DNA of 64,000 bases from Cellulomonas terrae (GCF_007990265.1 NZ_BJWH01000016.1:1-64000); one strand, 5' to 3'; shown: positions 1-9,400, counted from the first letter of the stretch. Notes: generated by a model not told the origin, from the letters alone. Program-made: numbers and translations.

Positions 1-17
1 GGCGTCGGGTCGAGCCG

Positions 18-2699
18 CTAGGACGCCGGGGAGGGGACCCGGTCAGCCGTCGGCCGCTCGTTGCGGCGGCTGCGGACGTCGGTCAGCGACGTGCCGTAGT
101 AGGCCGCGGTCATGAGGTCCTTCATGTCCTCGATCATCGGCATCCGCGGGTTCGCGGGGGCGCACTGGTCCTCGTAGGCGCCCATCGCGACCTCGTCGAG
201 CCGGGCGAGGAACTCGTGCTCGTCGACGCCCTGCGCGTGGAACGACGCGGGGATGCCCACCTTGGCCCGCAGCGACTCGACGGCCAGCGCGTACGACTCG
301 ACGCCCTCGGCGGGGGTCGACGCCGGGAGGCCGAGCATCGCGGCGAGCTGCTGGAACCGCTCGGGTGCCACGTAGTGCTCGTACTTCGGCCAGCTCGTCA
401 GCTTGGTGGGGACCGTGCCGTTGTAGCGGATGACGTGCGGCAGCAGGGTCGCGTTCGTGCGGCCGTGCACCAGGTGGTACGTCGAGCCGACGACGTGGGC
501 CATCGCGTGCACGATCCCGAGGAACGAGTTCCCGAAGGCCATCCCGGCGATCGTGCCGGCGTTGTGCATGGTCTCGCGGGCGTCCTGGGTGGCCGGGTCG
601 GCCGGGTCGCCGTTCACCGACGTCGCGAGGTTCTCGAAGATCAGGCGCACGGCCTGCATCGCCATGCCGTCGGTGAAGTCGTTGGCGTAGACGCTGACGT
701 ACGCCTCGGTGGCGTGCGTGAGGGCGTCGAACCCGGAGTCCGCCGCCAGCGACGGCGGCATCTTCGCGGTCAGGACCGGGTCGATGATCGCGACCGACGG
801 GGTCAGCGCGTAGTCGGCCAGCGGGTACTTCTTGCCGGCGTCCGGGTCGCTGATCACCGCGAACGGCGTCACCTCGGCGCCCGTGCCCGACGTGGTCGGG
901 ATGCAGACGAGCTGCGCGAGCTCGCCCAGCACGGGGAACTTGAACGCGCGCTTGCGGACGTCGAAGAACTTCTGCTTGAGGTCCGAGAAGTGGATCTCGG
1001 GGTGCTCGTACAGGAGCCACATGACCTTCGCGGCGTCCATCGGCGAGCCACCGCCGAGCGCGATGATCGTGTCGGGCCGGAAGTGGCGCATCTGCGCGGC
1101 GCCCGCCTGGACGGTCCGGACGGACGGCTCGGCCTCGACCTGGTCGATGATCTGCAGCGCGACCTTGGACGGCCGGCGGTTCAGGACGTCGATGATCTTG
1201 TCGACGAAGCCGAGCGTGGTCATCGTCGAGTCGGTCACGATGGTCACGCGCTCGACGTCGGGCATGTCCGCGAGGTACCGGATGGCGTTCGGCTCGAAGT
1301 ACGTCTTGGCCGGCACCTTGAACCACTGCAGGTTGTTGTTCCGACGGCCGATCCGCTTGATGTTCACCAGGTTCACCGCCGAGACGTTGTTGGACACGGA
1401 GTTGTGGCCGTACGAGCCGCAGCCGAGCGTCAGCGACGGGATGAACGCGTTGTAGATGTCGCCGATGCCACCCAGCGACGAGGGGGCGTTCGCGATGACC
1501 CGGACGGCCTTGACCCGGCTGCCGAACTCCTCGGTGAGCGCGTCGTCCCGCGTGTGGATGGCGGCGGAGTGGCCGAGGCCGTCGAACTCGACCATCTTCT
1601 CGGCGAGCTGGATGCCGTGCTCGGTGGACTCGGCGCGCAGGACGGCCAGCACCGGGGCCAGCTTCTCGCGGGTCAGCGGCTCCTGCGGTCCGACGCCGCT
1701 GACCTCGACCAGGATGATCGAGGTGTCCTCGGGGACCGAGAAGCCCGCCTGCTGCGCGATCCACTGCGGGGTCTGACCGACGACCGACGCGTTCAGCCGG
1801 GCCTCGCCGCAGTTCTTGCCGTTGGCCTTCACCCCGAAGATGAACGACTCGAGCAGCGCCTTCTCCTTGGCGTTCGCCCGGTAGGCGTGCAGGGCGGCGA
1901 ACTCCGCGAGCGCCGCGTCGTAGATGACGTCGTCGAGGATCACGGCCTGCTCCGACGCGCAGACCATGCCGTTGTCGAACGCCTTGGACAGCACGACGTC
2001 GTTGACGGCCCGCTTCAGCTTCGCGGTCTTCTCGATGTACGCGGGCACGTTCCCCGCGCCGACGCCGAGCGCCGGCTTGCCGCACGAGTACGCGGCCCGG
2101 ACCATCGCGTTGCCGCCGGTGGCCAGGATGAGGGCGACACCCGGGTGGTGCATCAGGGCGGTCGTCGCCTCGATCGACGGCGTCTCGACCCACTGGATGC
2201 AGTGCTCGGGCGCCCCGGCGGCCACGGCGGCGTCCCGGACCACGCGCGCTGCCGCGACGGACGACTCCTGCGCGCTCGGGTGGAAGGCGAAGACGATCGG
2301 GTTGCGGGTCTTGAGCGCGATGAGCGACTTGAAGATCGTCGTCGAGGTCGGGTTGGTCACCGGGGTGACGCCGCAGACGACGCCGACGGGCTCCGCGATC
2401 TCGGTGATGCCGGTGAGGTCGTCGCGGGAGACGATCCCCACCGTCTTGAGCGACGCCATGGAGTTCGTCACGTGCTCGCACGCGAAGATGTTCTTCACGG
2501 CCTTGTCCTCGAACACGCCGCGGCCGGTCTCGTTCACCGCCAGGAGCGCGAGCTCGCCGTGCTTGTCCAGGGCGGCGACGGAGGCCTTCTTCACCAGGTG
2601 GTCCACGTCGTCCTGCGTGAACCGCGCGTACTCGGCGAGCGCCTTCGTGGCGTGGGCAACGAGCTGGTCGATCGCGTTGTCGGTCGTGCTGGAGGTCAC
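18..2699 (-). CDS. adhE: Bifunctional acetaldehyde-CoA/alcohol dehydrogenase AdhE
   Basis: This 893-aa protein reduces acetyl-CoA to acetaldehyde and then to ethanol, reoxidising NADH in mixed-acid fermentation. The N-terminal aldehyde dehydrogenase half (about 1-440) carries the catalytic cysteine in MVCASEQ at residue 247, almost where E. coli AdhE has it (Cys246). The C-terminal half (about 450-870) is an iron-dependent alcohol dehydrogenase with GGGSPMDAAK and PTTSGTGAEVTPF. Length is normal for AdhE. The start is GTG, with a GGGAG ribosome site 8 bases upstream. The gene ends close to the left window edge, so any downstream operon partner is not visible. It implies facultative anaerobic growth with ethanol as a product. 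Confidence 0.97.
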   Translation of the reverse strand: MTSSTTDNAIDQLVAHATKALAEYARFTQDDVDHLVKKASVAALDKHGELALLAVNETGRGVFEDKAVKNIFACEHVTNSMASLKTVGIVSRDDLTGITEIAEPVGVVCGVTPVTNPTSTTIFKSLIALKTRNPIVFAFHPSAQESSVAAARVVRDAAVAAGAPEHCIQWVETPSIEATTALMHHPGVALILATGGNAMVRAAYSCGKPALGVGAGNVPAYIEKTAKLKRAVNDVVLSKAFDNGMVCASEQAVILDDVIYDAALAEFAALHAYRANAKEKALLESFIFGVKANGKNCGEARLNASVVGQTPQWIAQQAGFSVPEDTSIILVEVSGVGPQEPLTREKLAPVLAVLRAESTEHGIQLAEKMVEFDGLGHSAAIHTRDDALTEEFGSRVKAVRVIANAPSSLGGIGDIYNAFIPSLTLGCGSYGHNSVSNNVSAVNLVNIKRIGRRNNNLQWFKVPAKTYFEPNAIRYLADMPDVERVTIVTDSTMTTLGFVDKIIDVLNRRPSKVALQIIDQVEAEPSVRTVQAGAAQMRHFRPDTIIALGGGSPMDAAKVMWLLYEHPEIHFSDLKQKFFDVRKRAFKFPVLGELAQLVCIPTTSGTGAEVTPFAVISDPDAGKKYPLADYALTPSVAIIDPVLTAKMPPSLAADSGFDALTHATEAYVSVYANDFTDGMAMQAVRLIFENLATSVNGDPADPATQDARETMHNAGTIAGMAFGNSFLGIVHAMAHVVGSTYHLVHGRTNATLLPHVIRYNGTVPTKLTSWPKYEHYVAPERFQQLAAMLGLPASTPAEGVESYALAVESLRAKVGIPASFHAQGVDEHEFLARLDEVAMGAYEDQCAPANPRMPMIEDMKDLMTAAYYGTSLTDVRSRRNERPTADRVPSPAS

Positions 2700-2793
2700 C
2701 GGTCATCTCCCTGTCGAGGCTGTCGGGCCCCCTTCGACCCGCTGACTCGACGCTACAAACCGGACGCGTCCCTCCGGATGGGCCGAACGTCCC

Positions 2794-4461
2794 TCACCTG
2801 CGCTGCACGCGGGTGACCCACGACGACGACAGGCTCTCGTCCTCCAGGTCGAGCTCGCGCATCATCCGGCGCATCACGGCCTCGTCGAGCTCGCCGGAGT
2901 CCCGGCGCTCCATGAGGACCTCCCGCTGGGCGGCGACGATCTCGCGGCGCAGCCGCTGGGTGCGCAGCCCTTCCTCGGCGGTGGGCACGTGCGGCTCGCC
3001 GTCGTCGGGCACCAGCTCGTCGGCCGAGTCCGGGTCGAGCATCGCCGCCGCGGCGGTCGCGCGGGCGCGCCACACCCCGGAGAGGCGGTCGATGAGCTCG
3101 TCGGCGCGCTCGCGGCCGAGGTGCTCGCTCCAGTCGTCGCGCTGGCGCTCCAGGACGGCGTGCACCGCGTCGGCCGTCGCGACGCGGACCGCGGCCTCCT
3201 GCGCGGCGTCACGCGCGGTCTCGTCCGCCGACCCGACCCCGAGGCGCCGGATGACCCACGGCAGGGTCAGCCCCTGGACGAGCAGCGTGCCGATGGCGAC
3301 CGTGCAGGCGGCGAGCTGGATCGTCGCGCGCTCGGGGAACGGCTCGCCGGCGCTGGTCAGGGGGATCGCGGCCGCCGCCGCGAGCGTGACCACACCACGC
3401 ATCCCCGCCCACGACACGACCGCGGACTCGCGTGCGCTCAACGAGTCACGCGCAGGTCGGCGGCTGCCGCGGAGGCGCACATGGTCGAAGCGCGCGGTGA
3501 CGACGATGTAGACCGGGCGCACCAGGATGGCGACGAGCAGCACGACGAGGGACACCGCGATCCCGTGCCCGAGGCCCTGGTCGGAGGCGATGACGTCTCG
3601 CACCACCCACGGCAGCTGCATGCCGATGAGCGCGAACGTGAACGCCTCGAGCAGCAGGTCGACCGTGGACCAGATCGGCTCCTCGTACAGCCGGGTGGCG
3701 TAGCCCGCGCGCGGCGAGGTGTGCCCGAGGTAGAGGCCGGCCGCGACGACGGCCAGCACACCCGAACCCGCCAGCGCCTCCGCCGACCAGTAGGCCGCGA
3801 ACGGCGTCAGCAGGCCGATCGCGGACGCCACCACGGGGTCGTCGAGCCGCAGCCGGACCGCGTGCACCACGACCGCGATGACGAGCCCCACCGCCACCCC
3901 GGCGCCCACCGCGAGCGCGAAGATCGCCAGGCCGTCGGCGAACGCCCACGCACCGGTGGCGACGCCGGCGAGGGCCACCTTGTAGAGCGTCAGGGAGGTC
4001 GCGTCGTTGATGAGGCTCTCGCCGGACAGCAGCGTCATGACGCGACGAGGCAGCCCCAGGCGCTTGCCGACCGCCGCCGCGGCGACCGCGTCCGGCGGCG
4101 CGACGACCGCGCCGAGCACGAGCGCGGCCAGGAACGGGACCCCGGGCTCCATCCACCAGAACACCAGCGCGACGACCAGCGCGCTGACCAGCACCAGCCC
4201 GACACCGAGCCGCGTGATCGAGTTCAGCGACGTCCGGAAGTCGCGGTAGGAGCTCGACAGGGCCGCCGAGTACAGCAGCGGCGGGAGGACGAAGTCGAGC
4301 AGGATCTCGGGCTCGATCTCGAAGCGCGGGATCGCCGGCACGAACGAGACGACGATCGCGGCGGCGACGAGGACCAGGGGCGCCGGCCATCCGCGTCGTC
4401 GGCACACCGCGGTGACGGCGACGGCACCCGCGACCAGCAGGAAGACCTCGACGCTGTGCAC
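2794..4461 (-). CDS. Na+/H+ antiporter, CPA1 family
   Basis: This 555-aa membrane protein is a cation:proton antiporter of the NhaP/Nhe (CPA1) type, for pH and sodium homeostasis at the cytoplasmic membrane. About twelve hydrophobic segments fill residues 1-405. The family core is seen in VLGAVVAPPDAVAAAAV and GESLINDATSLTLYKVAL, which hold the conserved ion-binding acidic residues. GMRGVVTLAAAAAIPL follows near residue 345. A charged cytoplasmic tail of about 150 residues (Arg/Glu/Asp-rich) ends the protein, as in several bacterial Nhe-like antiporters. The start is GTG after GGAGGACCCTGC. Only about 95 bases separate it from the upstream adhE, on the same strand. Confidence 0.93.
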   Translation of the reverse strand: MHSVEVFLLVAGAVAVTAVCRRRGWPAPLVLVAAAIVVSFVPAIPRFEIEPEILLDFVLPPLLYSAALSSSYRDFRTSLNSITRLGVGLVLVSALVVALVFWWMEPGVPFLAALVLGAVVAPPDAVAAAAVGKRLGLPRRVMTLLSGESLINDATSLTLYKVALAGVATGAWAFADGLAIFALAVGAGVAVGLVIAVVVHAVRLRLDDPVVASAIGLLTPFAAYWSAEALAGSGVLAVVAAGLYLGHTSPRAGYATRLYEEPIWSTVDLLLEAFTFALIGMQLPWVVRDVIASDQGLGHGIAVSLVVLLVAILVRPVYIVVTARFDHVRLRGSRRPARDSLSARESAVVSWAGMRGVVTLAAAAAIPLTSAGEPFPERATIQLAACTVAIGTLLVQGLTLPWVIRRLGVGSADETARDAAQEAAVRVATADAVHAVLERQRDDWSEHLGRERADELIDRLSGVWRARATAAAAMLDPDSADELVPDDGEPHVPTAEEGLRTQRLRREIVAAQREVLMERRDSGELDEAVMRRMMRELDLEDESLSSSWVTRVQRR

Positions 4462-4514
4462 GCAGGGTCCTCCGTCCGCCCGGCAGCGCTCCCGGCGACC
4501 CTACAAGCGCAGCC

Positions 4515-5135
4515 TCAGGTGACGAGCTCGGCGAACGCGATCACGTTGTCCTCGTAGTGCCCGGTGGCGGCGTCGAACTCGCCGCCGCACGACACGAGCC
4601 GCAGGCCGGCGTGGTCGAGGTCGCCGTAGACGAGGTCCGTCGGGAACGCGTCCTTCGGGTACCGCGTCACCCCGGTGGTCCGGAACACGACGACCGAGCC
4701 GTCGGTCCGGCCGACCAGGATCTCGTCGCCCACCGCGAGCTCGGCGAGGCGGAAGAAGACGCCGGGGCCGGTGACCCAGTCGATGTGCCCGACGATGATC
4801 GCCGGTCCACGCTCGCCCGGCGTCGGCGCACCGGAGAACCACCCGGCGGGGAACGCCCCCGGGGGTACCTCCAGCGAGCCGTCGTCCTGCAGCCCCAGCT
4901 CCATGAGCGCCGAGTCCACCGCGAGGGTGGGGATCTCCAGCCGCACGGGGACCGAGGCGGCCAGGACGGCCGGGAGCACGGGGGTGCGGCTGGCGACCGG
5001 CGAGGGCGTCGCCCGCTCCACGAGCACCGGCGGGGGAGTGCCGGGCGGCGCCGCGGCCGGGCCGGCGGACCCGCAGGCCCCGACCGCGAGCGTGACGAGG
5101 GTCGCGACGAACGCACCGACCGCCCGTCGCGTCAT
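4515..5135 (-). CDS. Class F-type sortase with lipobox signal
   Basis: This 206-aa cell-surface transpeptidase has a sortase fold at about residues 60-206. The catalytic His lies in VGHIDW, the active Cys in LVSCGGEFD and a candidate Arg in the following strand region, the layout of actinobacterial class E/F sortases. The N-terminus (MTRRAVGAF then a hydrophobic stretch ending VGAC) fits a lipoprotein signal. The enzyme may therefore be lipid-anchored rather than held by an uncleaved helix, and a Pro/Ala linker follows. Its ATG overlaps the stop of the upstream DUF3494 gene by four bases, so the two are translationally coupled. The upstream protein ends in a cell-wall sorting-like tail and is the obvious substrate. 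Confidence 0.9.
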   Translation of the reverse strand: MTRRAVGAFVATLVTLAVGACGSAGPAAAPPGTPPPVLVERATPSPVASRTPVLPAVLAASVPVRLEIPTLAVDSALMELGLQDDGSLEVPPGAFPAGWFSGAPTPGERGPAIIVGHIDWVTGPGVFFRLAELAVGDEILVGRTDGSVVVFRTTGVTRYPKDAFPTDLVYGDLDHAGLRLVSCGGEFDAATGHYEDNVIAFAELVT

Positions 5136-6130
5136 CGGGTGGTGCGGCGTGCCCGGGCCACCAGCAGCGCGCCGCCGACGAGCCCGACCACGACCACGGC
5201 GACGGACGTCGGCCCGGTGGTGGCAGGGCCGGCGAGGCTGCTCCCGTCGCCGGTCGCGATGCCGCCCCGCGGGACCACCGGGACCTGGGGTGCCGCGGGG
5301 ACACCGGGTGCGGCTCTCGTGCTGCCGGGTGCGGTGACGACGGGGCCGGCGAGGAGGGCGCCGGCGCCGGTGCCACCCGTGCTCCCGGTCGATGCCGTCG
5401 AGCAGGCCGGCAGCGTGATCGTGTTGGTGATCAGCGTGACCTGGCCCGACTGCGACATCGCCCGGCCGGTCAGGGTGGCGCCGGCGCGGAAGGCGATGGT
5501 CGCCTCGGCGAGGATGGTCCCCGCGAACTGGCTGCCCGCCATGATGTCCGCCGAGCTGGGGACCCGCCAGTACAGGTTGCAGGCCGTGGCGCCGTCGATG
5601 AACGTGATCGAGCTGGCCGCACCCGCGAGCAGGGTTGCGGTCGAGTGGAAGACGAAGACGGCCTCCGGGTCACCGTTGGCGTCGAGCGTGAGGTTCCCGT
5701 TCAGCTCGATGACCCCCCCGGTGTCGTAGACGCCGGGCTCCAGGGTCAGCCCGCCCAGCTCGACGCCCCCGAGGGGGTCCGGCGTCTGGGACGACGCGGC
5801 GTCGTACGCGGTGACCAGGTCGATCTTCGCCTGCTGGGTGACCAGGTCGCCGCCGCGGTTGACCCCGGACGCCTGGGTGATGGTGCCGGCCCCGGTGATG
5901 CTCGTGGTGGCGAAGCTGCCGATGTCGCCCCCGAGGGTCGTCGCGCCCGTGTTGGTCACCCCCGCCTCGGCGAGCACGACGAACGACGCACCGGCGCCGA
6001 GCGGCACGGGGGTGCCGGGGTCTGCCCAGGCGACGGACGGTGCGACGGCGACGGCTGCGGCCGAGAGCAGGGCGACGAGCGGGGCGCCGAGGAGCAGCGC
6101 GCGTCCGCGCGGTCTGTGGGTGACTGTCAC
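5132..6130 (-). CDS. Ice-binding-like (DUF3494) surface protein with sorting tail
   Basis: This secreted protein of 332 aa has a signal peptide (about 1-36, ending in SVAWA) and a DUF3494 ice-binding-like beta-helix at about 40-245. Family hallmarks are FVVLAEAGVTNTGATTLGGDIG, split here as FVVLAEAG and TNTGATTLGGDIG, then GGDLVTQQAKIDLVTAY and a final IAFRAGATLTGRAMSQSGQVTL-like strand. A low-complexity Gly/Ala/Pro linker leads to a C-terminal tail: GPATTGP, a hydrophobic helix, then RARRTTR. That resembles a cell-wall sorting signal with a non-canonical PATTG motif. GTG at 6130, behind CGGAGGACC, was preferred over the upstream in-frame ATG, which would put Pro-rich sequence before the signal peptide. 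Surface adhesion is as plausible as ice binding. Confidence 0.88.
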   Translation of the reverse strand: MTVTHRPRGRALLLGAPLVALLSAAAVAVAPSVAWADPGTPVPLGAGASFVVLAEAGVTNTGATTLGGDIGSFATTSITGAGTITQASGVNRGGDLVTQQAKIDLVTAYDAASSQTPDPLGGVELGGLTLEPGVYDTGGVIELNGNLTLDANGDPEAVFVFHSTATLLAGAASSITFIDGATACNLYWRVPSSADIMAGSQFAGTILAEATIAFRAGATLTGRAMSQSGQVTLITNTITLPACSTASTGSTGGTGAGALLAGPVVTAPGSTRAAPGVPAAPQVPVVPRGGIATGDGSSLAGPATTGPTSVAVVVVGLVGGALLVARARRTTR

Positions 6131-6358
6131 GATCGGTCCTCCGAGAGGTGGATGCGGCGTCAGCGATGCATCAGGCGGAGGCGGGGTCGGGGCACCCCTG
6201 GGGAGCGGGGGCCGCACAGGACGACGGGCTGCCGGAGGAAGTGTCCATCGGTCGACGGTGGGCGGCTCGCGCTCGGGAACACCGTACGTAGCGGGAGCAT
6301 TTCTTCAAACCGTCCGGAAGGAACGTTATCCTTTTTCCAGGACAAAAGAAACGGGGGC
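6131..6358. other. Intergenic region upstream of the DUF3494 gene
   Basis: No gene is supported here. The stretch around 6290-6358 is noticeably richer in A and T than the rest of the window, with runs such as CTTTTTCC and AAAAGAAA. It lies between the terminator of the GH67-like gene and the start of the DUF3494 gene, and probably holds the promoter and untranslated leader of the latter. I could not assign a specific -10/-35 pair. Confidence 0.5.
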
Positions 6359-6382
6359 AAATCGCCCAGCAGGGCGCATTTA
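6359..6382 (-). terminator. Terminator hairpin at the end of the GH67-like gene
   Basis: AAATCGCCC and GGGCGcATTT form a nine-pair stem (one bulge) around an AGCA loop, overlapping the TAA stop of the upstream gene. On the transcribed minus strand a pyrimidine-rich stretch with CGTTTCTTTTG follows. This makes it one of the few hairpins in the window with a U-rich tail. Confidence 0.6.
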
Positions 6383-9300
6383 CGCGGTATTTCTTGTCAT
6401 TCTCACCCGGTGCGCGCCACGAGTTGCGACCCCTGCACCGATCCCGGCGACGACGAGGCCGGCGACCGCCAGGACTCCTGCCGACGATGGTGGGATGCCG
6501 AGGTGCACGGTGATCCCGAGGATCCGGGAGAGCCCCCACGGCAGCAGCGCCACCTGATCGTTCCAGACGGTCAGCGCCTTCTCGAGCCCGACGGCCGCGA
6601 CCCCGCCGGCCACGACCGCGAGCGCGGTCCCGCCGGCCAGGAGCATCGCGCCGAGCGACCTGGCCGACCCGAGGCCGTACCCGTTGCGGAGCACCAGCCC
6701 GACGACGACGAACAGCCAGCAGAAGGCCGCGAACGCCACGGTGACGTAGGCGGTGCGCGCCGCCGGATCCGTCCAGAAGCCGAACCAGTAGTGCCCGGGG
6801 CCGCGGACCACGAGCGCGACGAGCAGAATGACCGTGCGCAGCAGCACCACTCCGCCGAGCGCCGCCCACAGGAGGAACGGGTCACGGCCGCGAACCACCC
6901 AGCGCAGCACGGCGGCGAGCACCAGCCAGGCGCCGAGGGTCGCGACGAGGTGCGCGGGGGCCGCGAACCAGGTCAGCACGCAGCGGCTGGCCACCAGGAC
7001 GACCGCCGGCAGCGCCCAGACGAGGACCCGGTCGGTGCGCGTCGTCGGGGCGGGGACCTCGCCGAGCCGCCACGGACGGGTGGCCGCGACGGCCAGCGCC
7101 CGCAGTGCCGCCGAGCCGGGGAACCGCCGCGACGTGAGCCCGAGCACCAGGACGACGGCGACCGCGAGGAGCAGCCCGCGCGCGAGCCACGCCATCGCCG
7201 GGTCGCGGTCGGCGCGGTCGCTGCCGAGGTCGGCGGCGGTGAAGCTGTATGCGGGCAGGTCGAGGTCGCCCGCGTACCGCTCGACGTGGGCGGTGCGCGC
7301 CGCGTGGTACTCCTGCTCGGCCGCCCGCCACCGGTCGTGCGCGGTCGCGCTGCCCGTGTCGAGCCACTCCGCGTGCCGCAGGACGGTCGCGCGGTAGGCG
7401 GCGAGCGTGCCCAGCAGGTCGGTCTCGTAGTCGAGCGCGTCGACGAACGAGCGGTACAGCTCGGGGGAGTGCCAGCTCTCGGGAGAGGTCGCTGCGACCT
7501 GCTCCCGCATCCCCGCGGACACCTCCGCCGCCCCCGCGCCGTCCGCGATGGCGTCGTCGAGACCGTCGCGGCTGACCTCGTAGATGCTGTCCAGCGCCGC
7601 GGAGTCGCCGGTGACGATGTCCCACTCGAAGATCCACATCATCGGCGGCGGCTCCAGGCCCAGCGCCTTGACCGTCTGCTCCGCGAACGGCTGGATGTAC
7701 AGGCCGCGGGTGATCGCCTCGCGGGACCGCGCGAGCGCCTCCGTGATCTCGGTCGAGGTCGCCGGGTCGGACGACAGGGTCTGCCGCACCCAGTCGCCGG
7801 TGACCTGCGACGGTTCCAGGTCGGGGTCCCACGCGAGGCGTGCCGTGCCGTAGGTGTTCAGGTCGTAGAGCTGCCAGAACCCGGTCCGCAGGTACAGCGA
7901 CATCGGTCCTGCCCGCAGCGGGCCGCCGTCCTGGGTCCAGTTCCAGACGCCCTCGACGTGCGGGTTCGCCGCGAGGAACTGCTGCAGCGCCTGCGCCTCC
8001 TCGGCCACGAGGTCGTTGGGCAGCGCACCGAACCCCTCGAACTCCCGGCGGGCCTGGAACTCGACGATGCGGCGGTGCGAGCCGACCTCCAGCGTCGGGT
8101 TGAGCGGGAGGTGGCTGTAGAAGTCGCCCATCGTGTACTTCGTGGACACGATCAGGTGCGGGTCGTCGATGTCGCCGAGGACGGCCTCGTACGACGACGG
8201 GTTGGTGTGCAGGTCGCCGACCGCCCCCACGCCCACGGTCCAGGTGCGGAAGATGATCTCGCGGTCGTGCTCGCCCGCGGTCTCCAGCAGCGCCTCCAGC
8301 ATGGCCTGGACCGAGGACTGCGTCGTGACGGCGAGCTTCGACGAGTAGTCCCAGCCGGCCTGGTAGACCGCGCCGCCCTCACCGACGCGGACCATGAGCC
8401 CGTCGACGAACGGCAGGCTCTCGAACAGCTCGGCCAGCCCGGCCTGGTAGACCGACCACAGGGCCGGATCGTCGACGGCGAGCCCGCCGACGGTCCGCTC
8501 CAGATACGCCTCCAGCGGCGGGGAGACCGCGAGCATGTCGGTCAGCAGGAAGACCTGCATCCCCATCTCGTGCGCGTACGCGAAGACCGGGCCGAACGCG
8601 TCGACCAGCGCCTCCGCGCGGGCGACGTGCGGGTCGCCCTCGGGGTAGACGTCGTGCCCGTCACCGACCCCGCGGAACGTCACGTACTCGAGGAAGCCGG
8701 GCACGACGACGCCGTTGTACCCGTGGCGCAGCGCGTGCTGGACGAGCTGGCGGAACTGGCCGTCGATCTCGTCGACGACGTCCTGGTCCACCCACGGGGC
8801 CTCCGGCAGCACGGCGCCGGCGACGACGTCGGTGTTGAGCGAGTAGTCGTCACCGGCGGCGAACGCGGCCGGGTCGGCCTCGCGGCCCACCGAGCCGGAG
8901 TCGACGAGCCGCAGTCCGAGGCGAGGTTCGACCGTCTCGCCGTCGGCGGACAGGGCGTCACCGGCGCGAATCCGGTCGGCGAGCGCGTACAGGCCTGCCG
9001 CCGCACCGGCAGGTCCCGACGCCTCCAGGACGAGCCGGTCGTCGGTCCGCACGCGGTACGCCTCCGCCGAGTCGGAGAACGCGGGGACGAGGCGGACGGT
9101 CAGGTCGGCGTCGTCCGATCCGGCTCCGACGGCCGGTTCGGGCAGCCCGCGGGCGGTCAGGGCGTCGGCGACGGCCGAGGCCGCGAGCGCCACCTGCTCA
9201 CCGGCGGGAACGTCGATCGTGGCGATCTCGGGAGCCGGGACGACCGGGTCCAGGTCGACGGCCGAGACCGCGGCGGGCGGCGTGTCGGCGGGCTCGTAGC

Positions 9301-9400
9301 TCAGCCCGAGAGCCTGCCCGACGCCCACGGCGACGAGGGCACCGAGCGCAAGGACGACGACGGCCGCGACGAGGGACGGCCAGGCACGGGGACGGGACAC
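6380..9400 (-). CDS. GH67-like glycoside hydrolase module fused to polytopic membrane domain
   Basis: This protein of 1006 aa has an N-terminal membrane helix (about 8-32), an alpha/beta domain (about 60-165; GPAGAAAGLYALADRI then EPRLGLRLVDSG) and a probable TIM barrel (about 170-560). A mixed region follows, then about eight hydrophobic segments (about 730-1000). The first two soluble parts match the plan of GH67 alpha-glucuronidases. STKYTMGDFYSH (Asp426) and IVEFQARREF (Glu447) sit where GH67 enzymes have their carboxylate pair, though at a slightly shorter spacing. The substrate is unknown; a uronic-acid-bearing glycan outside the cell is the natural guess. The GTG at 9400 gives a clean signal anchor; the longer ATG form adds an Arg-rich, non-hydrophobic leader. 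The membrane tail is not part of ordinary GH67 enzymes. Confidence 0.75.
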   Translation of the reverse strand: MSRPRAWPSLVAAVVVLALGALVAVGVGQALGLSYEPADTPPAAVSAVDLDPVVPAPEIATIDVPAGEQVALAASAVADALTARGLPEPAVGAGSDDADLTVRLVPAFSDSAEAYRVRTDDRLVLEASGPAGAAAGLYALADRIRAGDALSADGETVEPRLGLRLVDSGSVGREADPAAFAAGDDYSLNTDVVAGAVLPEAPWVDQDVVDEIDGQFRQLVQHALRHGYNGVVVPGFLEYVTFRGVGDGHDVYPEGDPHVARAEALVDAFGPVFAYAHEMGMQVFLLTDMLAVSPPLEAYLERTVGGLAVDDPALWSVYQAGLAELFESLPFVDGLMVRVGEGGAVYQAGWDYSSKLAVTTQSSVQAMLEALLETAGEHDREIIFRTWTVGVGAVGDLHTNPSSYEAVLGDIDDPHLIVSTKYTMGDFYSHLPLNPTLEVGSHRRIVEFQARREFEGFGALPNDLVAEEAQALQQFLAANPHVEGVWNWTQDGGPLRAGPMSLYLRTGFWQLYDLNTYGTARLAWDPDLEPSQVTGDWVRQTLSSDPATSTEITEALARSREAITRGLYIQPFAEQTVKALGLEPPPMMWIFEWDIVTGDSAALDSIYEVSRDGLDDAIADGAGAAEVSAGMREQVAATSPESWHSPELYRSFVDALDYETDLLGTLAAYRATVLRHAEWLDTGSATAHDRWRAAEQEYHAARTAHVERYAGDLDLPAYSFTAADLGSDRADRDPAMAWLARGLLLAVAVVLVLGLTSRRFPGSAALRALAVAATRPWRLGEVPAPTTRTDRVLVWALPAVVLVASRCVLTWFAAPAHLVATLGAWLVLAAVLRWVVRGRDPFLLWAALGGVVLLRTVILLVALVVRGPGHYWFGFWTDPAARTAYVTVAFAAFCWLFVVVGLVLRNGYGLGSARSLGAMLLAGGTALAVVAGGVAAVGLEKALTVWNDQVALLPWGLSRILGITVHLGIPPSSAGVLAVAGLVVAGIGAGVATRGAHRVRMTRNTA

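Noticed and set aside
43..2706. Very long ORFs on other frames over adhE and many other genes, some over 900 codons
   Set aside because: They are Arg/Ala/Pro/Gly-rich shadows with no domain features, produced by high GC at third positions; the real frames carry recognisable motifs.
6131..6217. ATG at 6217 as start of the DUF3494 protein
   Set aside because: It would put a Pro-rich stretch before the signal peptide; GTG at 6130 has CGGAGGACC upstream.
6300..6385. A cyclic-di-GMP or other riboswitch in the AT-richer stretch before the DUF3494 gene
   Set aside because: No recognisable aptamer core; the paired elements are explained by the terminator of the upstream GH67-like gene.
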